Notes: a model not told the origin generated them from the sequence alone. 15,973 bases of DNA from CAZSCF01 sp964636505 (GCA_964636505.1 CAZWRY010000016.1:1-15973); one strand, 5' to 3'; positions 8,042 to 15,491 are shown, numbered from the stretch's first letter. Program-made: numbers and translations.

Positions 8042-9553
8042 TCATTTAAATACTCCAATATCCAGCAAAATGAAACCGACATATTTGGAAAAAACATCAT
8101 AAAAATTTTCCCCATTAACCAAATTGCCCTTTTGCCCGGAAAAACCCAAAAGGAAAATACCCTTCATCTCCCCTTTGTTTATAATCGGTAAAATTTTAAA
8201 ATTGCTTATCCCCCACTTTCTTTTTAGGCTTATTAATTTGAATTCTTTGAAACATTCTTCAATATTTTCAATTTCTCCGATCTTTTTCTCATCTATTTTT
8301 TCTTGGCAATTTGGAGAAACGATAGTCAAGTGAAAGATTTTTGATTTTTCTTTTTCGCTCATTTTGTTTTTTGAAGCGACAGACAACATTTGAAAAGCCC
8401 TTTTTTCATTTTGATATTTAAAAAGACCGGAAAATTCAGCATTAACTGCTTCCATAACCGCCAAAGAAATAAAATCAATCATTTTCTTTTCATCTTTTTC
8501 TTCCAAGACTTTATTCAGACTGTTCAAAACTGAAAATTGCCGATTGACGGTACCTAGATATTTATATGATTCCAGTAAAATTTCTTCGGACTTCTTGCGC
8601 TCCGTAATATCCGTCAAGACAGAAATCACTCCTTTCACTTGGCCGTCCTTCATAAGCGGTCGCCCAAAGCTGCTGATGTAGGCGATAGATCCATCCTTTT
8701 TGACAATACGCAGTTCCCTTGGTTTCATTTTACCGGAAAGAGCTGCCTTGAGTTTCTCCCGAGCATCGGGAAAGTCCTCCGGAAAAACAAACTCTTTAAA
8801 AGAATGTCCAATGACTTCCTCCGGCTCATAACCGGCAACTCTTTTAATAGCCGGACTTATATAAACAAACCGTCCTTTGTTGTCCAAACGAAAAATTACA
8901 TCATTTATGTTTTCCACCAATTCCCGGTATTTCTGTTGACTTTCAAGCAGCTCTTCTTCCGCCTCTTTTTTTTCAGTGATATCTATAAGAAAGCCTTCCA
9001 TTTGTTTCTCCGGATTCATCTTGATCGCCCTAAGCAAAATTTGCGCGCAAATAATCTGCCCGTCTTTGCATTTATAAAGATTTTCTAAACTATGCCTACC
9101 GGCCCGGCTCATCACCTTTTCATCCTATGTATTTCTTTTTGAAGGATCAACAAAAAGATGTCTAGCGATATCGGTTTTGTTGGTTTTCGTGATTATTTCT
9201 TCGGCAGAATCATACTTGAGGATCCTGGCAAAAGCCGGATTCGCTCGCAAAAGCTTGCCGCTTAAAGTGGTTTGAAAAATTCCAAAAGGCGCATGCTCGT
9301 ATATGTCCCGGTATCTTTTTTCACTTTCTTTCAGTTTTTCTTCAATTGAATCGCAGGATTTAGATTGTAAAATATTTGCTTCTTTTTCTTCATAATTAAA
9401 AAAGCAAAAGCCCCGTAGAACTTTTGCTTTTGATAAAATTGTCAAATTATTTTTTAGCATCAATGTCACCGGTTCAAAAAACCAAATCAAACTCCGGCCT
9501 GCGCCTTTTAGAATTTTTTTAAATAGGGTCTTGACTCTGGGGAAAAGTAACAT
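8042..9553 (-). pseudogene. PAS-PAS-GAF sensory protein interrupted by an in-frame TAG
   Basis: One continuous frame of 503 codons is broken only by TAG at 9125-9127 (codon 143). Before it lie about 70 residues of unclear nature and the first half of a PAS domain (SEKRYRDIYEHAPFGIF, from about residue 74). After it the same PAS domain continues (LENLYKCKDGQ...EGFLIDITEKKEAEE). A complete second PAS follows (YRELVENINDVIFRLD to VLTDITERKKSEE, about 208-326), then a GAF-like domain to the C-terminus (about 340-503). No histidine kinase, GGDEF or other output domain is present. Because the stop falls inside a domain and the frame is unchanged, this is a nonsense mutation, sequencing error or readthrough site. 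A 3' fragment could be re-initiated at the adjacent GTG/ATG at 9113-9115 or 9110-9112. The 5' coding part also contains a terminator-like hairpin. Confidence 0.75.
9400..9431 (-). terminator. Terminator-like hairpin inside the 5' part of the PAS gene
   Basis: AAAAGCAAAAG and CTTTTGCTTTT form a perfect 11-bp stem (9400-9410 with 9421-9431) around a 10-nt loop. On the minus strand it is followed by further Ts (GCTTTTTTAATT). It lies within codons of about residues 41-52 of the PAS reading frame, an unusual place for an intrinsic terminator. Confidence 0.5.
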
Positions 9554-9558
9554 ATTTT

Positions 9559-9576
9559 TATGTATTTAAATACATA
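9559..9576. promoter_or_regulatory. 18-bp perfect palindrome just before the PAS gene start
   Basis: TATGTATTTAAATACATA is a perfect dyad 5 bp upstream of the ATG at 9553 and covers the -10 box. This is a good position for a repressor operator. No regulator gene is identifiable next to it. Confidence 0.5.
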
Positions 9577-9591
9577 CAAAAATATTTTCAA
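9563..9591 (-). promoter_or_regulatory. Putative promoter of the PAS gene
   Basis: Minus strand TTGAAA (9586-9591), 17-nt spacer, TAAATA (9563-9568). The -10 box ends 9 nt before the ATG, so the transcript would be leaderless or nearly so. Confidence 0.45.
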
Positions 9592-9700
9592 CCGCTGGAT
9601 AAAGAATGCTTTAGATAAACTGTTTTTTTGGGTTGTAAAAGGTTTTTTTCAAGTCCCTCCCTAATTTGAGCCTAACATAAAAACGCAAAAATGCAAGGAA

Positions 9701-9721
9701 AAATAAAAAACCGCTTGGTTT
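9701..9721 (-). terminator. Possible terminator of the beta-helix gene
   Basis: On the minus strand AAACC-AAGC-GGTTT (9708-9721) is followed by TTTATTTTT. The stem is only 5 bp but the T tract is long. A second weak hairpin (GCCC/GGGC, 9767-9785) lies closer to the stop. The rest of 9554-9792 is AT-rich, with no gene recognised. Confidence 0.35.
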
Positions 9722-9792
9722 CGCAAACGAAAAAATTAATCCCAATCTGACGCTAAAAAATCAGCCGCCCATGAAAAATCCGGGCAAAAAAT

Positions 9793-11154
9793 TTACTTTG
9801 TGTTTCTGTGGGAATAGAATATTTTTAAATACCATCCAAAAATACTGAAAATCTTTTCATTTTCATCAATCAGCCTTTCGCATTTTCCGGTCTCCTCGGA
9901 AATTTCCGCAATTGTTGAAATCAGGGATTGCCTCAATTCTTCATTCTTGACCTGATCTAAAAAAGCTTCCATCTGCATTTTTTTATCGTTTAGCAAATCC
10001 TTCTTTTCTTTCAGCTTGTTTAGTTCCTCTAGGTTTGGTCCGGCAATAAATCTAAAAAAAGAACTCCTTTGGCTTATTTTTTCCTCGGATTTTTTGATTT
10101 CATCTTTTATCCCGACGATTTCCTCCCGAATCGGGTCTGCATTTTTTAATATTTCCAGCTCCCTATCCAGATCCTCTTCCTTTCTCTCCTCTTCGGTCGG
10201 TATAGTATTTTCAATTTTGTTGTCCTTAGCTTCATCTTCTTTTTCTACTATTTCCAAAATATCGCAAAAATCATTAATAGCGCTTTTTTTGTTATCTTTT
10301 ATTGTATTGCCGCTAAGATTAAGAGAGTTTTTCCAGTAATCAGATGATGGATTTCCGCCACTCGGAGTTGCGCAATCAATCCCATATTTATTATTGCTGC
10401 TTAAAATATTTTTTTCTATCAAAATATCCCCGTTTTTCTTGTTTTCCTGATAAAATTGAGCAGCAATTCCGCTGGCAGTGTTTTTCTTGATAGTATTACC
10501 CACAATAGAAACACCTGAGCTGCCAGCGATAATTTCAATGCCGCTTTCTCCGTTGTCATAAATCAGGTTGCCTGAAATTACACCGGAAACTTTGGCTCGC
10601 ACGTCAATTCCTTCCTGCGAATTACCGTAGATTTCATTTTTGCTGATTTTCACTTCATTTCCGGCTTGGATATACATCCCCTTGCCTGTTCCATTGTATA
10701 TTTTAGAATCCGTAACCGTAAGCTTACCGTCTCCGGCAGCAATATCAATTCCAATAAGCCCGAAATTTTTTATATTGCATTTTTCTATTGTCGCTTCGGA
10801 ATTTTTTTCAACAATTACACCGGCAGAAATCGTGATGTTTTTGATAGATGTTTTATCGCCCATAACCACCGAACTTTCTATGGTAACATCTCCTCTGCTT
10901 TTTCCGTAAAGCTTGGTTGATTTTTCCAGGGTAACTTTTCCTTCATATTTGCCTTTGTTGATAAATATTTTTTTAGCGCCACTTTCAATAGCTTCATTTA
11001 TATCGTTGAAAGGCTTGCCTTTGCTGCCGTCTTCTTCGCCGGAATATCCGGCGTCTACGTAGGCGTCATAGGATTCGGCTTTGGCAAAAAACGGAAAAAC
11101 AAAAAAAAGACAAACCGCCGCTGCTGAAATTTTGAGAAAAAGTATTTTTTTCAT
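9793..11154 (-). CDS. Secreted right-handed beta-helix protein with C-terminal coiled coil and FSIFGW tail
   Basis: A 453-residue protein with a clear signal peptide (KKILFLKISAAAVCLFFVFPFFAKA, cleavage near residue 26). A DUF1565-like start (AYVDAGYSGEEDGSKGKPFNDINEAIESGAKKIFINKGKY) is followed by repeated beta-helix rungs up to about residue 300 (ISKNEIYGNSQEGIDVRAKVSG, ISGNLIYDNGESGIEI, IVGNTIKKNTASGIA). This is the NosD/pectate-lyase-like fold used to bind or cleave surface polysaccharides; no catalytic residues can be assigned. From about residue 310 it turns into a Glu/Lys-rich coiled coil. Residues about 360-441 align without gaps to the C-terminus of the neighbouring 232-residue secreted protein, ending in FSIFGW and a short basic tail. 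TATAAT lies 8 nt before the ATG, so the mRNA is probably leaderless. The protein is likely at the cell surface. Confidence 0.8.
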   Translation of the reverse strand: MKKILFLKISAAAVCLFFVFPFFAKAESYDAYVDAGYSGEEDGSKGKPFNDINEAIESGAKKIFINKGKYEGKVTLEKSTKLYGKSRGDVTIESSVVMGDKTSIKNITISAGVIVEKNSEATIEKCNIKNFGLIGIDIAAGDGKLTVTDSKIYNGTGKGMYIQAGNEVKISKNEIYGNSQEGIDVRAKVSGVISGNLIYDNGESGIEIIAGSSGVSIVGNTIKKNTASGIAAQFYQENKKNGDILIEKNILSSNNKYGIDCATPSGGNPSSDYWKNSLNLSGNTIKDNKKSAINDFCDILEIVEKEDEAKDNKIENTIPTEEERKEEDLDRELEILKNADPIREEIVGIKDEIKKSEEKISQRSSFFRFIAGPNLEELNKLKEKKDLLNDKKMQMEAFLDQVKNEELRQSLISTIAEISEETGKCERLIDENEKIFSIFGWYLKIFYSHRNTK

Positions 11155-11162
11155 ACAGGCCC

Positions 11163-11168
11163 ATTATA
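11163..11168 (-). promoter_or_regulatory. Perfect -10 box (TATAAT) of the beta-helix gene
   Basis: TATAAT ends 8 nt before the ATG at 11154. The terminator of the upstream gene occupies the region further back and no good -35 box is seen. Transcription should start at or just before the ATG. Confidence 0.55.
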
Positions 11169-11190
11169 GGACAAATGTGCAATAAAAACA

Positions 11191-11218
11191 AAAAAACCGT
11201 CAGAAATGACGGTTTTTT
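11191..11218 (-). terminator. Intrinsic terminator of the 232-residue secreted protein gene
   Basis: AAAAAACCGTCA (11191-11202) pairs with TGACGGTTTTTT (11207-11218) around a 4-nt loop. This 12-bp perfect stem with T tracts lies 14 bp after the stop codon at 11233. It separates two genes that share a C-terminal domain, so they are separate transcription units. Confidence 0.9.
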
Positions 11219-11232
11219 TGTTTAGAAAGAAG

Positions 11233-11931
11233 CTATTTACTGAAAAGTCTAAATGCCCATCCAAACAAACTGAATTGGCTTTCATTTTGCGTGATGAAAT
11301 TGTTAATCCTGGCCCGTTCTTCTTCCATGGCTCTGATTTGATTTTGCAATTCGGTTTTATCCCCTTCGTTAGTTGTTCTTTCTCTTAGTTGTTCCAATTG
11401 CCTTATTTGATTTTCTGTTTCAACCATTTCACTTCTAAGTGCTCCCAGATTTTTATAATCAGCTCCTAATAAGAAAGTTTTAAGCTTATTCCTCTCGCCT
11501 ATAACTTCTATGCTTTCGGCTGTTTTTTCTTTGGAGTCATTTTGCTGTTGGGCAATCGTTCTAACTTGCTGGCCGATTCCTTCTTCCCGATCGGCCACCA
11601 ATAACAGATTCTGGACATATGCCGCAACGGCGCTGCGATGAGATTCGGCATTAACTCCTCCTTTGCTTTTCTCATTTTCATCCTCTTCGGTTTCAAGCGC
11701 GCCTTGTTCTTGGGTTTGAATCTGATTATTTTCCCCTTGATTCTTCACCTTGTTTTTTTCATTGGCTTTTACAGTAGATCCGCTTTGGCTGTTTGAGGTT
11801 ACTGCCGCTGGCTTGTTGGCTTGGACTGAGTTCGTCTTGCCGTTTTCTTGTGCTTGGTCATCTTTGGCCGCTGACACTTGAAAAGAAAGACCGAACATCA
11901 GCAAGAAAGCCACGAGTAATGTTCTTTTCAT
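11233..11931 (-). CDS. Secreted low-complexity/coiled-coil protein with FSLFGW C-terminus, function unknown
   Basis: A 232-residue protein with a signal peptide (KRTLLVAFLLMFGLSFQVSAA, cleavage near residue 22). A Gln/Asn/Ser/Lys-rich disordered region follows (about 23-90), then a helical domain beginning HRSAVAAYVQNLLLVADREEGIGQQVRTIAQQQ (about 98-130). A coiled coil (about 160-215) leads to FSLFGWAFRLFSK at the extreme C-terminus. From memory this layout belongs to a family of uncharacterised proteins frequent in candidate-phylum genomes; that was not checked. The aromatic-basic tail could be a membrane-associating or assembly signal. It follows the DUF4405 gene by 29 bp with no terminator between, so co-transcription with cupin and DUF4405 is possible. 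No SD is present. The neighbouring beta-helix protein shares the C-terminal domain. Confidence 0.75.
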   Translation of the reverse strand: MKRTLLVAFLLMFGLSFQVSAAKDDQAQENGKTNSVQANKPAAVTSNSQSGSTVKANEKNKVKNQGENNQIQTQEQGALETEEDENEKSKGGVNAESHRSAVAAYVQNLLLVADREEGIGQQVRTIAQQQNDSKEKTAESIEVIGERNKLKTFLLGADYKNLGALRSEMVETENQIRQLEQLRERTTNEGDKTELQNQIRAMEEERARINNFITQNESQFSLFGWAFRLFSK

Positions 11932-11942
11932 TTTTTTGTTTT

Positions 11943-11958
11943 TAATAATTAATTATTA
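11943..11958. repeat. 16-bp AT palindrome between DUF4405 and the secreted-protein gene
   Basis: TAATAATTAATTATTA is a perfect dyad 11 bp before the ATG at 11931. It may hold a -10 region or an operator, but pure A/T palindromes arise easily by chance. Confidence 0.3.
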
Positions 11959-11960
11959 TT

Positions 11961-12245
11961 TTACTTAGTTTCACATTTATCCGCTTTAAAAAAACTTTTC
12001 GTCATGCAAACAATCCAGTCCCAATGAAGAAGAAAATGAACAACCACCAAAACAATAAAAATAATGCCGAACCAATCGTGAATTTCAGACCAAAATTCTT
12101 TTCTAAGGCCTAAAAATTCTTGCAATCTACCTTGCCTTACGCCGCTTGGCATAAAAATCTTGATTGCCAACCCAGAAAAAGCGACAAGCAAAAAAGAAAC
12201 AAGTGCCAGAAAATCAATTATGTAGTTTGTTTTTGCTTTATGCAT
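11961..12245 (-). CDS. DUF4405-like membrane protein (possible b-type haem protein)
   Basis: A 94-residue protein with two membrane segments: about 9-30 (NYIIDFLALVSFLLVAFSGLAIKIF) and about 58-80 (WFGIIFIVLVVVHFLLHWDWI). The pattern PSGVRQGRLQEFLGLRKEFWSEIHDWFG between them is typical of DUF4405. Conserved histidines (EIHDW, VHFLLHW) resemble the haem ligands of small cytochrome-b-like proteins; haem binding is an inference. The ATG at 12245 is preferred: it lies 4 nt after the cupin stop with a GGAA-type weak SD. An upstream in-frame TTG at 12272 would overlap the cupin gene by 23 bp and adds residues unlike the family. Coupled expression with the cupin is likely. Confidence 0.8.
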   Translation of the reverse strand: MHKAKTNYIIDFLALVSFLLVAFSGLAIKIFMPSGVRQGRLQEFLGLRKEFWSEIHDWFGIIFIVLVVVHFLLHWDWIVCMTKSFFKADKCETK

Positions 12246-12249
12246 ATCT

Positions 12250-12648
12250 TTATTCCGTGGTTTGGCCGTCAAAGTCCGCTTCTTCTGCTTCCGCTTCAGC
12301 CTTGGTGGCTCTTATAATCCCGTCCTTATGGTGAGCCGGGGAATAAATTGTATAGAGTTTCAGGTCCTCGTTTTCCGAAGTATTGATGATATTGTGCTGG
12401 GCTCCGGCGGGAACAATAATTGCCACCCCGTCTTTCAAATCATACTCATTTCCATCAATAATGCATTTGCCATTTCCTTTTTCAAAACGAAAAAACTGGT
12501 CATTTTCTGAATGAACCTCCATACCAATTTCTTCTTTCGGCTTCAGGCTCATCAAAACTAATTGGCTGTGCTTGCCAGTATAAAGAACTTTGCGAAAATT
12601 GTCATTTTCCAAAGTGTCTTTTTCAATATTTGCGTTAAATCCTTTCAT
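12250..12648 (-). CDS. Cupin domain protein (mannose-6-phosphate isomerase-like small cupin)
   Basis: A 132-residue single-domain cupin without signal peptide. Motif 1 reads GMEVHSENDQFFRFEKGNG (about residues 42-60) and motif 2 reads VPAGAQHNIINTS (about 79-91). The His and Glu/Asp positions usual for metal binding are partly kept (H46, E48, H85). A conserved LKLYTIYSPAHHKDG follows. Members of this family are annotated as sugar-isomerase-like, but a lone small cupin has no predictable substrate. The C-terminal 25 residues are Glu/Ala-rich. An extended -10 box (TGCTATAAT) lies upstream with a leader of about 30 nt but no SD. The DUF4405 gene follows after 4 nt. Confidence 0.85.
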   Translation of the reverse strand: MKGFNANIEKDTLENDNFRKVLYTGKHSQLVLMSLKPKEEIGMEVHSENDQFFRFEKGNGKCIIDGNEYDLKDGVAIIVPAGAQHNIINTSENEDLKLYTIYSPAHHKDGIIRATKAEAEAEEADFDGQTTE

Positions 12649-12682
12649 ATTTTTTTGTTAATGATTAATTTGGGTCATTTTT

Positions 12683-12691
12683 ATTATAGCA
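12683..12691 (-). promoter_or_regulatory. Extended -10 promoter of the cupin-DUF4405 operon
   Basis: TGCTATAAT on the minus strand is a perfect extended -10 element 34 nt before the ATG at 12648. No strong -35 box is present, as is usual for extended -10 promoters. Confidence 0.6.
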
Positions 12692-12714
12692 TATTTTCAT
12701 GACAATTGAAATTT

Positions 12715-13866
12715 TTAATCTTCTTTTATGCGAACGGTTCTGTAGGTTCCGTCTTTCTTCAGATAATTCATATCAATAACTATTTTTCCTTTTTTTATGG
12801 TTATTTCGGAAAAGGTCCCTTGATATTTTTCATTTTTTATCATTCCCGGAGAAATAAAATACTTGACTCCGTCAATTTCTTGGAAAAACAAATCTTCAAT
12901 ATGACCCGCAAAAACGGCAAAAACTTTCTTTTGTGAAAAAATTTCCATTAATTCGGGAGAGTTTTCCAATAATCCGGAATTTGATTTTCCGTCAATATTC
13001 CAAAGAGGCGGATGATGCAAAAATACCAACGTTCTTTTATCGGTGTTTTTCAATTCTCTTTTAAGAAAATCCACCTGTTTCTTTGACACATATCCCCGTG
13101 TATATCCTTTACCGGGAACAACATTGCTGCTGTCCGCCCTGAAGTTGCTATCCAAAGTGATTATTTTGTAATTCCCCACTTCAAAAGCTTTGTTCACATA
13201 ATCAATCTCCAGCGCTTGCATAAATTGTTTTTTGTCCACAGAACGCAAATCATGGTTGCCCACTGTCCAATATTTTTCCAAAACAGTCCTGTCAAAAAGT
13301 TTTTTAACCAAAGCAAGCTCGGCCATTCCTTTTTCTGAGCTAGCATTAGTACCCTCAATAATATCGCCATTTGATAAAATAAAATTCGGCACAAAATCAT
13401 TGTTCATTTTTTCAATAAAATAATTGATTTTTGCCGTAAAATCAGGCTTCAGAACCCACTTTCCCGTTTTGTCAGAGCTGCTCCTGACATGTAAGTCGGT
13501 GATAAAGCCTATTCTTAATTCATCCGGATCATCTCTGGTTTTTAAGGGTGGCAAAAGGGCCGCCGGCATTCCCATTTCGGCCTCCGCAACTTCTTCTGAT
13601 TCTGCCTCTTCGACGCTTTCTTCTTTTTCTTCCTTTGTTATCTCCAGCTCTTCCGCATCAGTTTCCATTTTTTCTTCGTCAACTTCCTCTTCAATACTTT
13701 CTTCAGCCAATTCTCTACCTTCGCTGATTATTTCAATATCAATATCCTCTTTCATTGCCGTGATATTTTTTCTGTCTTCAACATATTTATAGGCGCCAAA
13801 AGACAGCAGCATCAGACACAGAATAATCGGGATGATAATAGCAATTTTATGTTTTATTTCAATCAT
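12715..13866 (-). CDS. Membrane-anchored metallophosphoesterase (calcineurin-like)
   Basis: A 383-residue protein from the ATG at 13866; an in-frame TTG seven codons upstream is less likely. An N-terminal membrane anchor (about residues 7-26, IAIIIPIILCLMLLSFGAYK) is followed by a strongly acidic Glu-rich linker (about 40-97). The phosphoesterase domain has the expected metal-site motifs: FITDLHV (D124, H126), SNGDII (D168), GNHD (204-206), FLHHPP (H284/H285) and FAGHIED (H322). The last motif is normally GHxH; here the second histidine is a glutamate (E324), a real departure in a metal ligand. The topology puts the catalytic domain outside the membrane, where it could act on phosphoesters such as nucleotides or envelope components; the substrate is unknown. 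No terminator separates it from the cupin promoter downstream. It diverges from the CaCA exchanger gene. Confidence 0.87.
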   Translation of the reverse strand: MIEIKHKIAIIIPIILCLMLLSFGAYKYVEDRKNITAMKEDIDIEIISEGRELAEESIEEEVDEEKMETDAEELEITKEEKEESVEEAESEEVAEAEMGMPAALLPPLKTRDDPDELRIGFITDLHVRSSSDKTGKWVLKPDFTAKINYFIEKMNNDFVPNFILSNGDIIEGTNASSEKGMAELALVKKLFDRTVLEKYWTVGNHDLRSVDKKQFMQALEIDYVNKAFEVGNYKIITLDSNFRADSSNVVPGKGYTRGYVSKKQVDFLKRELKNTDKRTLVFLHHPPLWNIDGKSNSGLLENSPELMEIFSQKKVFAVFAGHIEDLFFQEIDGVKYFISPGMIKNEKYQGTFSEITIKKGKIVIDMNYLKKDGTYRTVRIKED

Positions 13867-14020
13867 TTTTTTCTGGTAATATGGCAAGTTTTTCTTGCAT
13901 TTATAGAAATAATCTTAATCTTACTCGTATTTTATCTTGAATTGCCACTTTTGTAAATTTTTTGTAGCGAAAAAATTTCCGTGCTTATTCCCAAAAAATA
14001 CTTTTATTTTTTAAAAAAAA

Positions 14021-14029
14021 TGCTATGAT
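14021..14029 (+). promoter_or_regulatory. Extended -10 promoter of the CaCA exchanger gene
   Basis: TGCTATGAT is an extended -10 element ending only 6 nt before the ATG at 14036. Transcription would start at the ATG itself, giving a leaderless mRNA. Confidence 0.6.
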
Positions 14030-14035
14030 ATATTT

Positions 14036-14986
14036 ATGGATATAGCTTTGAATATCTTTTTATTTTTTGCCGCTTGCCTTGTTCTGTGGAAAGCTTCGGA
14101 AATGGTGGTTTTTGGAATTGAAAAATTTTCAAGCAATTTGCGGCTTTCCTCATTCGTAACTTCTTTTCTTATTTTAGGAATATTAACTTCTATTACAGAA
14201 ATATCCGTCGGCATAAATTCAATTTTAAATAAAAATCCGGAAATTTTTGTCGGTAATCTTATCGGCGGTTCTTTTGTGATTCTACTTTTAATTATCCCGA
14301 TTTTGGCGATTTTCAACAAAGGTATTACTCTGAAAAATCATTTGAGCCAGGAAAAATTACTCTTGTTTTTGTTTATTATCATCTGTCCGTCGCTTCTTAT
14401 CCTGGACGGAAGAGTTAGTCGCTACGATGCTTTGCTTTTGCTTTCTCTGTATGGTTTGTTTTTTTATTTTTTCCAAAAGCAACATTCCATATTGAAAAAC
14501 ATTGTTTCCATAGAACCCAGTCAAAAAAACATAAAAACAATCGCAAAGGTAATCCTAGGAATCGCATTGGTTTATTTTTCTGCCAATATTTTGGTTGATA
14601 AAACAATCTTTTTTGCCGAAATATCCGAAATTCCGCCCTTTTTAATTAGTTTGTTGGTACTGGCCATCGGAACAAATTTACCGGAAATAATTATCGCTAT
14701 CAATTCAATAAGAAAAAAGCGCTCGGAAATCGCTTTTGGCAATTATGTCGGATCGGCCGCCACTAACTCCCTGTTGTTTGGAATTTTCACTCTTGTTAAC
14801 GGATCTTTTGAGATCAACAAGAATGCCTTTGACTACACTTTTTTGGTAATTCTTTTCGGTTATATTTTGTTTTTCTTATTTGCCAGATCCAAAGAGCGCA
14901 TAACCTCAATTGAAGGTTTGATTTTGCTTTTGACTTTTTTATTTTTTCTGCTTCTCCAAACAACAGAGATACTCGTCGCTTTTTAG
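14036..14986 (+). CDS. Na+/Ca2+ exchanger-type cation antiporter (CaCA family, YrbG-like)
   Basis: A 316-residue membrane protein with about ten hydrophobic segments in two inverted halves. The first alpha-repeat is FLILGILTSITEISVGINS...VGNLIGGSFV (about residues 44-81). The second is LVLAIGTNLPEIIIAINS...FGNYVGSAATN (about 207-244). The acidic residues E55 and E217 in the TE/PE positions are the ion-binding glutamates known from the family. The first repeat has lost some of the usual pattern (GILTSITE where GTSxPE is common, and GGSF where GSN is common), so ion selectivity may differ. It should exchange cations across the membrane; direction and ion are not readable. It stands alone in its transcription unit, with a leaderless-type promoter and a terminator 32 bp after the TAG stop. 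Confidence 0.9.
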   Translation: MDIALNIFLFFAACLVLWKASEMVVFGIEKFSSNLRLSSFVTSFLILGILTSITEISVGINSILNKNPEIFVGNLIGGSFVILLLIIPILAIFNKGITLKNHLSQEKLLLFLFIIICPSLLILDGRVSRYDALLLLSLYGLFFYFFQKQHSILKNIVSIEPSQKNIKTIAKVILGIALVYFSANILVDKTIFFAEISEIPPFLISLLVLAIGTNLPEIIIAINSIRKKRSEIAFGNYVGSAATNSLLFGIFTLVNGSFEINKNAFDYTFLVILFGYILFFLFARSKERITSIEGLILLLTFLFFLLLQTTEILVAF

Positions 14987-15018
14987 TTAAGGCCAATCCA
15001 ATCATTCTTGTAAATAAT

Positions 15019-15045
15019 AAAAAACACCTTTCCCGGGTGTTTTTT
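15019..15045. terminator. Terminator between the CaCA gene and the convergent rnk-like gene
   Basis: AAAAAACACC (15019-15028) pairs with GGTGTTTTTT (15036-15045) around a 7-nt loop, with T tracts in both directions. Confidence 0.85.
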
Positions 15046-15089
15046 GACTTGGAAAATTATTCAATATACTTCTTATAATTTTTATAATA

Positions 15090-15491
15090 TTATAAATCAA
15101 AATTTCCTTCTGCCTCTGGCTGATGGATAATCTCTTCCACTTTTAATCTTTTCTCTCCTGTAGGTGTCTGGATTGGTATAATATCGCCAACTTTACACCC
15201 CAGAAGACCACAGCCAATTGGCGAAAAAACCGAAATCTTATTTTTACTAACATCCGAGTCTTGCGGAAAAACAAGCCAATAAGTTAGACCGGAATTTGAT
15301 TCAATTTCTGTAAGTCTCACCTGAGAATTCATGGTAATCACGTTTGAAGGAATTTTCGTGGAATCAACAATTACGCCTCTTTTTAATTCCTGGAGTAATG
15401 CTTCGTCATATTTGTCATGCAGACGCTTTTCTTTAAGTAATTCTACCAGTCTCTCTTTGTCATTTTTTGTGATGTATATCTGTTTGTCCAT
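15090..15491 (-). CDS. rnk: Rnk-like regulator with GreA/GreB C-terminal domain
   Basis: A 133-residue protein whose arrangement matches Rnk (regulator of nucleoside diphosphate kinase). A short N-terminal helical part (residues 1-45) replaces the long GreA coiled coil. It is followed by IPSNVITMNSQVRLTE and the GreA/B FKBP-like domain (SVFSPIGCGLLGCKVGDIIPIQTPTGEKRLKVEEI) and the end HQPEAEGNFDL, which closely parallels the QPEAAGDY end known from Rnk. Rnk proteins bind RNA polymerase near the secondary channel without the GreA tip; this one lacks the acidic coiled-coil tip too. It may be a small Gre-type factor. The gene has no SD. Its 120-nt leader holds a short ORF and attenuator-like hairpins, implying control by transcription termination. 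Confidence 0.82.
   Translation of the reverse strand: MDKQIYITKNDKERLVELLKEKRLHDKYDEALLQELKRGVIVDSTKIPSNVITMNSQVRLTEIESNSGLTYWLVFPQDSDVSKNKISVFSPIGCGLLGCKVGDIIPIQTPTGEKRLKVEEIIHQPEAEGNFDL

Noticed and set aside
9125..9127. Recoding of TAG to an amino acid
   Set aside because: TAG ends the DUF378, adaptor and CaCA genes at sensible C-termini, so genome-wide recoding is unlikely; no selenocysteine- or pyrrolysine-type element was seen.
13424..13792. Ser-rich plus-strand frame of 122 residues
   Set aside because: It is the antisense of the Glu-rich linker of the metallophosphoesterase (GAA/GAG read as TTC/CTC and shifted to TCT/TCC); the intact metal-site motifs support the other strand.
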